This document shows positions 1-5,430 of a stretch of DNA of 7,270 bases, in pieces. This DNA is from UBA6522 sp036231525. GTDB taxonomy: Bacteria > Pseudomonadota > Gammaproteobacteria > Steroidobacterales > Rariloculaceae. Under the pieces are notes generated by a model, which saw nothing but the letters and a program-made list of their open reading frames with translations, was not told the origin of the DNA and ran no database searches. The stretch's first letter is position 1. Every line of letters begins with the position of its first letter. The stretch spans positions 1 to 7,270 of the forward strand of contig JAZAGZ010000026.1 of NCBI GenBank assembly GCA_036231525.1. The letters are read 5' to 3'. The position numbers and the translations under genes are program-made.

Positions 1-17
1 ATCAAACTCTTCAATTT
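1..17 (-). rRNA. rrs: 16S ribosomal RNA, 5' end only (runs off left edge)
   Basis: Read on the minus strand, these bases give AAATTGAAGAGTTTGAT, identical to the start of mature gammaproteobacterial 16S rRNA as I know it from E. coli. The bases just upstream (minus-strand CAAACCTTT) also resemble the E. coli precursor sequence before the mature 5' end. Only 17 bases are present; the rest lies beyond the left edge. The call is supported independently by the boxA, boxB and tandem promoters upstream, all in the same orientation. The exact mature end at position 17 is taken from E. coli. Confidence 0.93.
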
Positions 18-45
18 AAAGGTTTGAGTCCTGAACGCTTTCTTC

Positions 46-62
46 GGGACGCAAAGCGTCCC
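46..62 (-). promoter_or_regulatory. rRNA leader hairpin
   Basis: A perfect 7-bp inverted repeat, GGGACGC (46-52) and GCGTCCC (56-62), with a three-base loop lies about 30 bases before the 16S start. E. coli leaders have a comparable small stem (CGTC...GACG) in this place. A second repeat, ACGCTTT (35-41) with AAAGCGT (53-59), shares bases with it and cannot form at the same time. Confidence 0.55.
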
Positions 63-94
63 TTAGTAGACGCTCTAACACCGTTACTCCGGTA

Positions 95-108
95 CGAGCG
101 CCCACACA
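95..108 (-). promoter_or_regulatory. rrn boxC-like leader segment
   Basis: The minus strand reads TGTGTGGGCGCTCG, one base different from the corresponding segment I recall from E. coli rrn leaders (TGTGTGGGCACTCG), in the same place after boxA. Its CGCTC end can pair with GAGCG at 71-75, closing a hairpin that contains a smaller ACCG/CGGT stem (80-83 with 90-93). The role of boxC in rRNA operons is poorly defined; conservation is the main evidence. Confidence 0.65.
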
Positions 109-124
109 AGTTGCTTGAGACTAT

Positions 125-137
125 TTGTTAAAGAGCA
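125..137 (-). promoter_or_regulatory. rrn boxA antitermination site
   Basis: The minus strand reads TGCTCTTTAACAA, identical to the E. coli rrn boxA core. In the transcript this binds the NusB-NusE(S10) heterodimer and nucleates the complex that protects rRNA transcription from Rho. It lies about 108 bases before the 16S start and directly after boxB, the normal arrangement. Confidence 0.9.
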
Positions 138-142
138 AAACC

Positions 143-158
143 TGGGGTCCGTACCCCA
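143..158 (-). promoter_or_regulatory. rrn boxB hairpin
   Basis: A perfect 6-bp stem with a 4-base loop (TGGGGT / ACCCCA, loop ACGG on the minus strand) lies six bases upstream of boxA. One A-T pair, if bases 142 and 159 are counted as a G.T wobble and 141/160 likewise, extends it weakly. Position and form match boxB of rrn antitermination leaders. In E. coli boxB is dispensable for rRNA antitermination, so its retention is more a marker of the leader than proof of function. Confidence 0.7.
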
Positions 159-167
159 AGCCGATCA

Positions 168-196
168 ATTATACCCGCGATCCAACACCCCTCCAA
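168..196 (-). promoter_or_regulatory. rrn P2 promoter (sigma70)
   Basis: A second perfect TATAAT lies at 168-173 on the minus strand, with TTGGAG (191-196) 17 bases upstream as the -35. The predicted start is near 160-161, immediately before boxB and boxA, which is where P2 sits in E. coli rrn operons. The distance from P1 (-10 to -10, 80 bases) is somewhat shorter than the roughly 120 bases between E. coli P1 and P2. P2 promoters usually give the basal, less growth-rate-dependent transcription; that is family knowledge and not visible here. Confidence 0.75.
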
Positions 197-247
197 GCAA
201 CTCGGAGAAAGGTCTCGGGGATTACCCGATTAATGGGAAGGCGCGGA

Positions 248-275
248 ATTATATGCGTTATCTTCACAAGCGCAA
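248..275 (-). promoter_or_regulatory. rrn P1 promoter (sigma70)
   Basis: On the minus strand the -35 TTGCGC (270-275) and perfect -10 TATAAT (248-253) are separated by 16 bases, the short spacer typical of rrn P1 promoters. A GC-rich discriminator (TCCGCGC, 241-247) follows, as expected for promoters under stringent control by ppGpp/DksA. An A/T-rich segment around 281-290 sits just upstream of the -35 and could act as an UP element. The predicted start is near position 240. The -35 is only a partial match to TTGACA, so strength would depend on the UP element and possibly Fis, for which I could not identify sites. Confidence 0.8.
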
Positions 276-321
276 CCCCTATTTTTCTATAGCTTGAGAT
301 CAGACGCCTGAATGCCGCCGA

Positions 322-1572
322 TCAATCTAAACAATCCTCTGCCTGTAAGGTAATCCGGGCAAACCGCCGCTTTCCAACTTGCAAGATTCTCGGAGCTCCG
401 TCGACTTTAATCAGCACTTTCGGATCATCAATGCGCTCACCATCGAGCCGCACCGCACCCTGGTTTATCATTCGAATAGCGTCGGAGGTACTTGAAACCA
501 ACTGCGCATCCCTCAGAACATGAGCAATCCCCATCGTGGGCTCCGATGAGCTCAGGACGCATTCCTCCATATCATCCGGAATCTCTCCGTGACGGTGACG
601 TGCGATGAAATCTTTTTTGGACTTGGTTGCCGCAGACTCACTGTGGAATCTCCCCACAATTTCGAGAGCCAGGAGAAACTTAACATCTCGAGGATTCTCC
701 CCATTAGCAACTCTTACCTTAAACTCTTCGATCTCCCCCAGAGGTCTAAAGCTCAATAGCTCAAAATATCGCCACATGAGTTCATCGGAGATAGACATAA
801 GTTTTCCAAACATCTCTCCGGGTGGCTCTGTAATGCCGATGTAGTTATCAAGCGACTTAGACATTTTGCTGACACCGTCGAGACCCTCCAACAAAGGCAT
901 GGTCAGTACAACCTGCGGGGGCTGACCATAAGATTGTTGAAGCTGCCTCCCGACCAAGAGGTTGAACTTCTGGTCTGTACCACCGAGCTCGACGTCAGCC
1001 TCCAAAGCAACGGAGTCATAGCCCTGAACTAGCGGATATAGAAACTCGTGGATGGCAATAGATTTACCTTCCTGGTAACGAGTGCGGAAGTCATCCCGTT
1101 CAAGCATCCTTGCTACCGTGTGCTTTGATGCCAGCTCAATGAGTCCAGAAGTCTTCATCTGCGACATCCACCGAGAATTAAAGTCCAATCGGGTTTTATT
1201 AGAATCGAGAATTTTGTAAACCTGCTCCTCATAAGTTTTTGCATTCGCTCTCACATCTTCCGGTGTTAAAGCAGGTCGTACGGTCGTCTTGCCCGAAGGG
1301 TCACCGATCATTCCGGTGAAATCACCAATCAGAAAAATAACCTCATGTCCAAACTCCTGGAACTGTCGCATTTTGTTAAGAAGTACCGTGTGTCCCAGGT
1401 GAAGATCCGGAGCGGTAGGATCGAAACCGGCCTTGACCTTCAAGGGGCGACCACTTTTTAGACGCTCCTGCAACTCGCCCTCAAGCAGGAGTTCTTCCGT
1501 CCCCCGCTTTAACTCTGCTAACTGATGCGCCACTGCAGAATCGGCGACACTAGGCTTTTCAGTAATAGGCAT
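322..1572 (-). CDS. tyrS: Tyrosyl-tRNA synthetase (TyrZ/KMSKS type)
   Basis: Cytoplasmic class I aminoacyl-tRNA synthetase that activates tyrosine with ATP and loads it onto tRNA-Tyr. The 416-residue protein is full length. The catalytic Rossmann domain (about 40-250) has the HIGH-class motif as HLGH (58-61), the tyrosine/ATP-binding stretch GDFTGMIGDPSG (83-94), GGTDQKFN (197-204) and the second signature as KMSKS (236-240). An anticodon-binding helical region follows and a C-terminal S4 RNA-binding domain spans about 350-410. KMSKS rather than KFGKT places it with the TyrZ branch, as in the Pseudomonas gene beside an rRNA operon, so tyrZ is an alternative name. The ATG start has only a distant SD-like AGGGGA (1587-1592). 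It is divergent from the peptidase gene and reads toward the rrn promoters 47 bases beyond its stop; no terminator or T-box leader is visible. The family call is firm. Confidence 0.97.
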   Translation of the reverse strand: MPITEKPSVADSAVAHQLAELKRGTEELLLEGELQERLKSGRPLKVKAGFDPTAPDLHLGHTVLLNKMRQFQEFGHEVIFLIGDFTGMIGDPSGKTTVRPALTPEDVRANAKTYEEQVYKILDSNKTRLDFNSRWMSQMKTSGLIELASKHTVARMLERDDFRTRYQEGKSIAIHEFLYPLVQGYDSVALEADVELGGTDQKFNLLVGRQLQQSYGQPPQVVLTMPLLEGLDGVSKMSKSLDNYIGITEPPGEMFGKLMSISDELMWRYFELLSFRPLGEIEEFKVRVANGENPRDVKFLLALEIVGRFHSESAATKSKKDFIARHRHGEIPDDMEECVLSSSEPTMGIAHVLRDAQLVSSTSDAIRMINQGAVRLDGERIDDPKVLIKVDGAPRILQVGKRRFARITLQAEDCLD

Positions 1573-1690
1573 GGCTAAGGTAAGAATCCCCTGTAGTATG
1601 GGTGCGGCCAGTTCAAAGCGCCTGCAGCATAAAACAACCGGCGGACCTGGTCGACGGTTCTTCTAGGGCCTTGGTGACCGCTCAGGATAC

Positions 1691-1712
1691 CTGGGCTGTC
1701 AGTAAAGCCCAG
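1691..1712. repeat. Inverted repeat in the tyrS-peptidase divergent spacer
   Basis: A perfect 7-base inverted repeat, CTGGGCT (1691-1697) and AGCCCAG (1706-1712), flanks an 8-base loop. No T-run follows on either strand, so it does not look like a terminator. It overlaps a second small repeat, CAGG-ATA-CCTG (1683-1693). It could be an operator or a 5'-leader hairpin for tyrS. The rest of the 1573-1771 spacer shows no gene and no convincing tyrS promoter. Confidence 0.4.
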
Positions 1713-1771
1713 ATTAGTGTAAAAGAATCCTGAAAATAACTCGTAGCCCCCTGACTTTTAAGGTAATAACT

Positions 1772-1800
1772 TTGACGGCCACGATTCAAATCGTTACAGT
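1772..1800 (+). promoter_or_regulatory. Sigma70 promoter for the M23 peptidase-anmK unit
   Basis: TTGACG (1772-1777) and TACAGT (1795-1800) are separated by exactly 17 bases, a strong match to the sigma70 consensus. The expected start near 1807 would leave a leader of about 20 bases before the GTG start at 1827, with a short SD-like AGG at 1818-1820. The spacer contains a perfect palindrome (1781-1794) that abuts the -10, described separately. It should drive both the peptidase gene and anmK. Confidence 0.7.
1781..1794. promoter_or_regulatory. Candidate operator palindrome inside the promoter spacer
   Basis: ACGATT (1781-1786) and AATCGT (1789-1794) are perfect inverted repeats around a two-base centre. 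The 14-base site fills the space between the -35 and -10 and touches the -10, a position where a bound dimeric regulator would block RNA polymerase. No recognisable consensus comes to mind and no regulator gene is adjacent, so the function is inferred from geometry alone. Confidence 0.4.
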
Positions 1801-1826
1801 ACGCGCGGATTTTTGGTAGGTACCCT

Positions 1827-3194
1827 GTGAAACCTTACTCAGGCAGTATTCGCCATGATTACAAGGACTCTCCAAACGAGGCTTCGGAAACACCGAAGCG
1901 TCACTGGTTGTGGTTTCTCTTCGGTCTGTCCCTGCCTCTGCTCGTAGTCACCCTATTCATTGTCATCGAGAATGATGAAGCTGGCGTCGTTCCAGTGCTG
2001 GACGTGCCCGAAACAACGGAATCTCCCATTCCTCTAAGCCTTTCCCAAACAACCAGTACGACAATTGATTCGGATTCGAAAAATGACGATCTGTCAGATG
2101 AGTCCATACAACTGTCGGTCGGACCTGGCGAATCCTTGGAATTGCTATTTCGTCAATATGACCTCAGCTTGGCAGATCTCAGTGTAATGTCCCGGCTCTC
2201 AGGGGCAGCAAGCCACCTCCGTATTTTGCTCCCAGGCGATGAAATAAATATTACGCACCAAGAAGGACGGATTACCTCCCTCATGCGGGAAATCGATGAA
2301 GCCAATGTTTTGAGTATCGTACGCGGGTCAGCTGGTTTCGAAGTTGAAATTATCGAACTCCACGTAGAATCTCGGTTAGTCAGTGCGCACGGTATTATTG
2401 AACATTCTCTGTTCGAGACTTCTCAGAATATCGGAATATCCGATAACGTCACGATGAATATGGCGGGCATTTTCCAGTGGGACATCGATTTTATCCAGGA
2501 CGTGCGAATTGGTGACGAATTCACAGTAATGTATGAAGAACTATGGCGCGAAGGAGTGAAACTCAAAGATGGAGAAATCGTTGCCGCAGAATTTATCAAT
2601 CAGGGAACATCCTTTCGGGCTGCGCGTTATATCAATGACAACGGTGTCTCAGGCTACTTTACTCCCGAAGGACGAAGCGTGCGCAAAGCTTTTATTCGAG
2701 CGCCCGTGGACTTCACCCGAATTAGTTCCAATTTTAATCCGAATCGCCGACACCCGATGCTAAACACTATTCGTGCCCATCGGGGCGTGGACTATGCAGC
2801 ACCTACGGGCACACCTATAAAAGCAGCGGGTGATGGAAAGATTACTTTTCGTGGCGTGCGAAATGGGTACGGGAATGCAATTATCCTTCAGCACGGAGGC
2901 AATATCACAACCCTATACGCCCACATGTCGCAATTTGCTCAACCAAGAATTGGAGCCCGGGTCAGGCAAGGCCAGACGATAGGCTTCGTAGGTATGTCTG
3001 GTCTCGCCACAGGACCACATTTACATTACGAGTATCGAGTTAACGGCGTTCATCGAAATCCTCGAACGGTGACTTTACCCCCTGCAGACCCGGTTCCTGC
3101 AGATTCTCGCGAAAATTTCCAGATGACAGTAGCGCCATTGTGGCGTCAACTAGATGCCTATCACCGCACTAAGTTTTCATCCAATTCCAATTAG
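1827..3194 (+). CDS. Membrane-anchored M23 peptidoglycan DD-endopeptidase, MepM-like
   Basis: Predicted zinc metallopeptidase that cuts peptide cross-links in periplasmic peptidoglycan, allowing insertion of new material. The 455-residue protein has a basic cytoplasmic N-terminus, one membrane segment (about 27-47), a Ser/Thr/Asp-rich linker (about 55-95), a LysM/OapA-like domain (about 95-145) and a mixed central region typical of MepM-type proteins. The C-terminal M23 domain (about 295-415) has zinc ligands H318 and D322 (HRGVD), H398 and H400 (GPHLH), and H366 in YAHMS, all consistent with activity. The start is GTG: it fits the promoter and SD-like AGG six bases upstream, and no in-frame ATG precedes the membrane segment. 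anmK follows after 53 bases in the same direction, suggesting a cell-wall turnover operon. E. coli MepM (440 residues) and the Pseudomonas protein beside tyrZ have similar architecture. Substrate preference cannot be read from sequence. Confidence 0.92.
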   Translation: MKPYSGSIRHDYKDSPNEASETPKRHWLWFLFGLSLPLLVVTLFIVIENDEAGVVPVLDVPETTESPIPLSLSQTTSTTIDSDSKNDDLSDESIQLSVGPGESLELLFRQYDLSLADLSVMSRLSGAASHLRILLPGDEINITHQEGRITSLMREIDEANVLSIVRGSAGFEVEIIELHVESRLVSAHGIIEHSLFETSQNIGISDNVTMNMAGIFQWDIDFIQDVRIGDEFTVMYEELWREGVKLKDGEIVAAEFINQGTSFRAARYINDNGVSGYFTPEGRSVRKAFIRAPVDFTRISSNFNPNRRHPMLNTIRAHRGVDYAAPTGTPIKAAGDGKITFRGVRNGYGNAIILQHGGNITTLYAHMSQFAQPRIGARVRQGQTIGFVGMSGLATGPHLHYEYRVNGVHRNPRTVTLPPADPVPADSRENFQMTVAPLWRQLDAYHRTKFSSNSN

Positions 3195-3247
3195 ATATTG
3201 CCCTTGCAAAACCGCGCCCTCAAGAACGGGTGAGGTAAGCTAGCACT

Positions 3248-4360
3248 ATGAGAGAACTCTACATAGGTGTGATGTCAGGTACTAGCCGGGATGGCGTGGA
3301 TGTTGCATTGGTTGAGTTCAGCGCAGCTGGTAGCAATATCCATCAGGCCACGACCACCCCATACACGGGCGAGTTAGGCAAACGAATAAAAACCCTCATA
3401 ACTCGATCGCAAGTGACACTCCAAGAACTTGGAGAGGTTAATGTAGCAATAGGGAATTTTTTTGGGCAGTGCATTTTGAATCTTCTGGAAACCAGCGACT
3501 TTGGAGCTTACGAAATCACTGCAATTGGTCATTCTGGCCATACCGTGCATCACAAACCAGAGGAACCCAACGCGTTTACGATGCAGATAGGCGATTCAAG
3601 CGTAATTGCTGCCAATACCGGCATTACAACAGTCGGAAATTTCAGAAACATGGACATAGCGTTTGGAGGCCAAGGCGCTCCGCTAGCGCCTGCTTTTCAC
3701 GAATGGTGTTTCTCAGATACTAAAGAATCACGAATTGTGGTGAATATTGGTGGAATCGCAAATATCTCGGTGCTTCAACCGAAACTCCCGCTCTTGGGTT
3801 TCGACACTGGTCCCGGCAATACTCTATTGGATAACTGGACACATCGTTGCACGGGTAAGTCCTTTGACCGCAACGGTGATTGGTCCAAAACTGGTCAGAT
3901 CAATAAGCCTTTATTATCAGCTCTAAAGAAAGATAAGTACTTTGAACGAAGTCCACCGAAATCTACAGGCCTCGAACATTTCAACCTCACCTGGCTTGAA
4001 AAAGAACTTCGAAAAATTAACCGCGCCCTGCCCGACGAAGATGTGCAGGCCACCCTAACCGAGTTTACGGCTGAGACTATTGCCGACGCCGTTGTTTCCA
4101 CGAACGTGGATCCACAGCGTGTCATCCTGTGCGGTGGGGGAGTTCTAAACACAGCATTAGTAGAACGCCTCTCTGAACTGCTGCCAAGTGTAGAACTCGA
4201 ATCCAGTGCCGAGTATGGCATTGGTCCAGAATGGGTTGAGGCTGTAATGTTCGCCTGGCTCGCACGTGCCAGACTAAAGGGCAAACCAGGAAATGCGCCA
4301 ACAGTGACTGGCGCTCGGCAAGTAACACCTCTAGGCGGCGTATATTTCGGCGCGACTTAA
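3248..4360 (+). CDS. anmK: 1,6-anhydro-N-acetylmuramic acid kinase
   Basis: Cytoplasmic kinase that opens the 1,6-anhydro ring of anhydro-MurNAc and phosphorylates it to MurNAc-6-phosphate, which MurQ then converts to GlcNAc-6-phosphate in wall recycling. The 370-residue length is normal. Family motifs run in order: GVMSGTSRDGVD (7-18, ATP site), GNFRNMDIAFGGQGAPLAP (130-148), VNIGGIAN (165-172), GFDTGPGN (184-191) with D186 as the likely catalytic base (E. coli Asp182), TEFTAETIA (271-279) and CGGGVLN (295-301). The usually conserved SHGQT motif reads HSGHT here (95-99), noted as a finding. An SD-like GAGGT (3232-3236) lies 11 bases before the ATG, which is slightly far. It follows the M23 peptidase gene by 53 bases with no terminator, so co-transcription is likely. 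It converges on erpA. The assignment is firm. Confidence 0.96.
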   Translation: MRELYIGVMSGTSRDGVDVALVEFSAAGSNIHQATTTPYTGELGKRIKTLITRSQVTLQELGEVNVAIGNFFGQCILNLLETSDFGAYEITAIGHSGHTVHHKPEEPNAFTMQIGDSSVIAANTGITTVGNFRNMDIAFGGQGAPLAPAFHEWCFSDTKESRIVVNIGGIANISVLQPKLPLLGFDTGPGNTLLDNWTHRCTGKSFDRNGDWSKTGQINKPLLSALKKDKYFERSPPKSTGLEHFNLTWLEKELRKINRALPDEDVQATLTEFTAETIADAVVSTNVDPQRVILCGGGVLNTALVERLSELLPSVELESSAEYGIGPEWVEAVMFAWLARARLKGKPGNAPTVTGARQVTPLGGVYFGAT

Positions 4361-4586
4361 TTATTGAGCCCCACAAACAAAAACACCACGACGCAGGGCA
4401 AATAAGAAACGTACTGTTACCGTAGAGTCGTTTGCCTCAAAATGGGCCGATCGTGCTCATGAAAAGGAGAGCCCGCAATATCGCTCAAGCCACTTCACTC
4501 AATAACTGCGCTAAAGCATCCTGAGTCGGCGGACGGCTCGCTCATAGAGAATTGGAGTTATTCCTGCTGACCTGCGTCCTTTTCGC
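4361..4586. other. Convergent intergenic spacer (anmK / erpA)
   Basis: No gene, tRNA or credible small ORF is visible. Two inverted repeats stand out. GGCAAA (4397-4402) pairs with TTTGCC (4431-4436) across a long loop, and GAGTCG (4523-4528) pairs with CGGCTC (4534-4539) across a five-base loop with one wobble pair. Neither is followed by a T-run on either strand, so neither is a standard intrinsic terminator. They may still contribute to ending the two converging transcripts. Confidence 0.5.
4523..4539. repeat. Short GC-rich hairpin, possible weak terminator
   Basis: A 6-bp stem (one G.T pair) with loop GCGGA sits between the converging anmK and erpA genes. No U-tract follows on either side, so Rho-independent termination is doubtful; its place between two gene ends is the only support for a terminator role. 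Confidence 0.25.
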
Positions 4587-4946
4587 TCAAACCGAAAACG
4601 ATGAGCCACAACCACAAGTCGTCGAAGCATTAGGATTTCGGATAATGAACTGTGCACCAGAAAGATCTTCCTTGTAATCGATTTCTGCTCCTACCAAATA
4701 ATGAACGCTCATAGGATCTACCAGAAGCCTTACGCCATGTTTTTTTATCTCTGTGTCTCCGTCCTGTACAGCCTCATCAAAGGTAAAACCATACTGAAAA
4801 CCGGAACACCCACCACCAGAAATATACACGCGCAAGTTTAGAGCCGAGTTTCCTTCTTGCTCGATCAGCTGGCTGACCTTCTCTGCCGCCGCATCGGTGA
4901 AGTTTAGTGGCGGCACTTCCTGCAATGACACCTTCTTCTCACTCAT
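4587..4946 (-). CDS. erpA: Iron-sulfur cluster insertion protein ErpA (A-type carrier)
   Basis: Cytoplasmic A-type carrier that receives Fe-S clusters and delivers them to apo-enzymes; in E. coli it is essential for maturing IspG/IspH of isoprenoid synthesis. The 119-residue protein is full length (E. coli 114). The three cluster-ligating cysteines are present: C47 in SGGGCSGF, and C111 and C113 in the C-terminal TCGCGSSFSV. The stretch VDPMSVHYLVGAEIDY (77-92) and the NPNA...CGCGSSFS ending favour ErpA over IscA or SufA. Its ATG overlaps the bactofilin stop codon by four bases (ATGA), and the nearest SD-like AGGA lies about 13 bases upstream. This implies translation coupled to bactofilin. 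No IscR site could be identified. It is the last gene of the leftward series. Confidence 0.96.
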   Translation of the reverse strand: MSEKKVSLQEVPPLNFTDAAAEKVSQLIEQEGNSALNLRVYISGGGCSGFQYGFTFDEAVQDGDTEIKKHGVRLLVDPMSVHYLVGAEIDYKEDLSGAQFIIRNPNASTTCGCGSSFSV

Positions 4947-5377
4947 TGTTTTTCTTTAATCCTGTTCATAGTAGAAACAGGTGCGATCTGGGGCTTCTTA
5001 GAAATGTGGCTACGAGTACTATCGACCTCGTAAATCAACTTACCGTTTACCTCAGCTCCAAGGGACATTTCAATTGACTTGTACTGAATATTACCAATGA
5101 CTCTCGCCTTGGGCCCGAGCTCCACTTTCTCGGTGGCTCTGATATCACCCTTAACGGTCCCATTGATCACAAGCTGTGACACTTCAATTGATCCCTCTAT
5201 GCAGCCTCGCTCGCTAATACTAAGAATGACGTTCTCATGCTGAGTTGCCTTCACATTTCCCTTAATGTGCCCATCCACGTGGAAACCGCTATTGAACTCA
5301 ACATCACCGACCACTCGGGTATCTGCGCCAATAAGCGTCTTAATTCCAGGATTTTTGGGTTTTTTCCCATCTAACAT
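4943..5377 (-). CDS. Bactofilin (polymer-forming cytoskeletal protein)
   Basis: Bactofilins self-assemble without nucleotide into filaments built from a right-handed beta-helix and organise envelope synthesis, stalks or cell shape in various bacteria. This 144-residue protein shows the family pattern. A short disordered N-terminus (1-13) leads into beta-helix turns with repeated glycine and small-hydrophobic spacing from about 14 to 117, for example VVGDVEF, VDGHIKGNVKA, INGTVKGDI and VIGNIQY. A short charged tail follows (118-144). The ATG has a well-placed SD-like GGAG about eight bases upstream. The gene ends in the erpA start codon (ATGA overlap) and begins 53 bases after the upstream DUF6776 stop. 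It has no membrane segment; the neighbouring single-pass protein could be its anchor, which is inference. The family call is strong; cellular role is unknown here. Confidence 0.92.
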   Translation of the reverse strand: MLDGKKPKNPGIKTLIGADTRVVGDVEFNSGFHVDGHIKGNVKATQHENVILSISERGCIEGSIEVSQLVINGTVKGDIRATEKVELGPKARVIGNIQYKSIEMSLGAEVNGKLIYEVDSTRSHISKKPQIAPVSTMNRIKEKQ

Positions 5378-5430
5378 TAGAGATCTCCACGAAAAACTGC
5401 TGAAACTTTAGCATGAGCGGGCTCCGTACC

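Larger units (their letters stand above)
18..240 (-). other. rRNA operon leader region (precursor 16S 5' flank)
   Basis: This stretch separates the upstream rrn promoter from mature 16S and contains no credible gene. Reading with transcription (right to left) it holds promoter P2, boxB, boxA, a boxC-like segment and two hairpins before the 16S start. The same order is known from E. coli rrn leaders, where these elements recruit the Nus antitermination complex and assist RNase III processing and 16S folding. A plus-strand open frame of 60 codons at 115-297 crosses the promoters and boxA on the opposite strand and is judged spurious. The right boundary is the approximate P1 start site inferred from the -10 position. 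Confidence 0.85.

Noticed and set aside
115..297. 60-codon plus-strand open frame left of tyrS
   Set aside because: It lies antisense over the rrn promoters, boxB and boxA, resembles no known protein and is explained by chance.
301..325. Terminator hairpin just after tyrS, suggested by two GATC copies
   Set aside because: The bases between the GATC copies do not pair and there is no U-tract.
605..844. Plus-strand open frame inside tyrS
   Set aside because: Antisense shadow of a strongly supported synthetase gene; the translation shows no family features.
1573..1771. T-box riboswitch or tyrosine-rich leader peptide controlling tyrS
   Set aside because: No T-box sequence or antiterminator fold is visible, and the short frames on the minus strand (for example the one starting near 1629) have no Tyr codons.
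1901..2107. Minus-strand open frame inside the peptidase gene
   Set aside because: Low-complexity shadow of the Ser/Thr-rich linker and membrane segment coding region.
3895..4284. 129-codon minus-strand open frame inside anmK
   Set aside because: Long but antisense to conserved AnmK motifs; its Ser/Arg-rich translation is typical of a shadow frame.
4122..4376. Minus-strand open frame over the anmK end
   Set aside because: Overlaps the conserved C-terminus of AnmK on the opposite strand and has no recognisable protein features.
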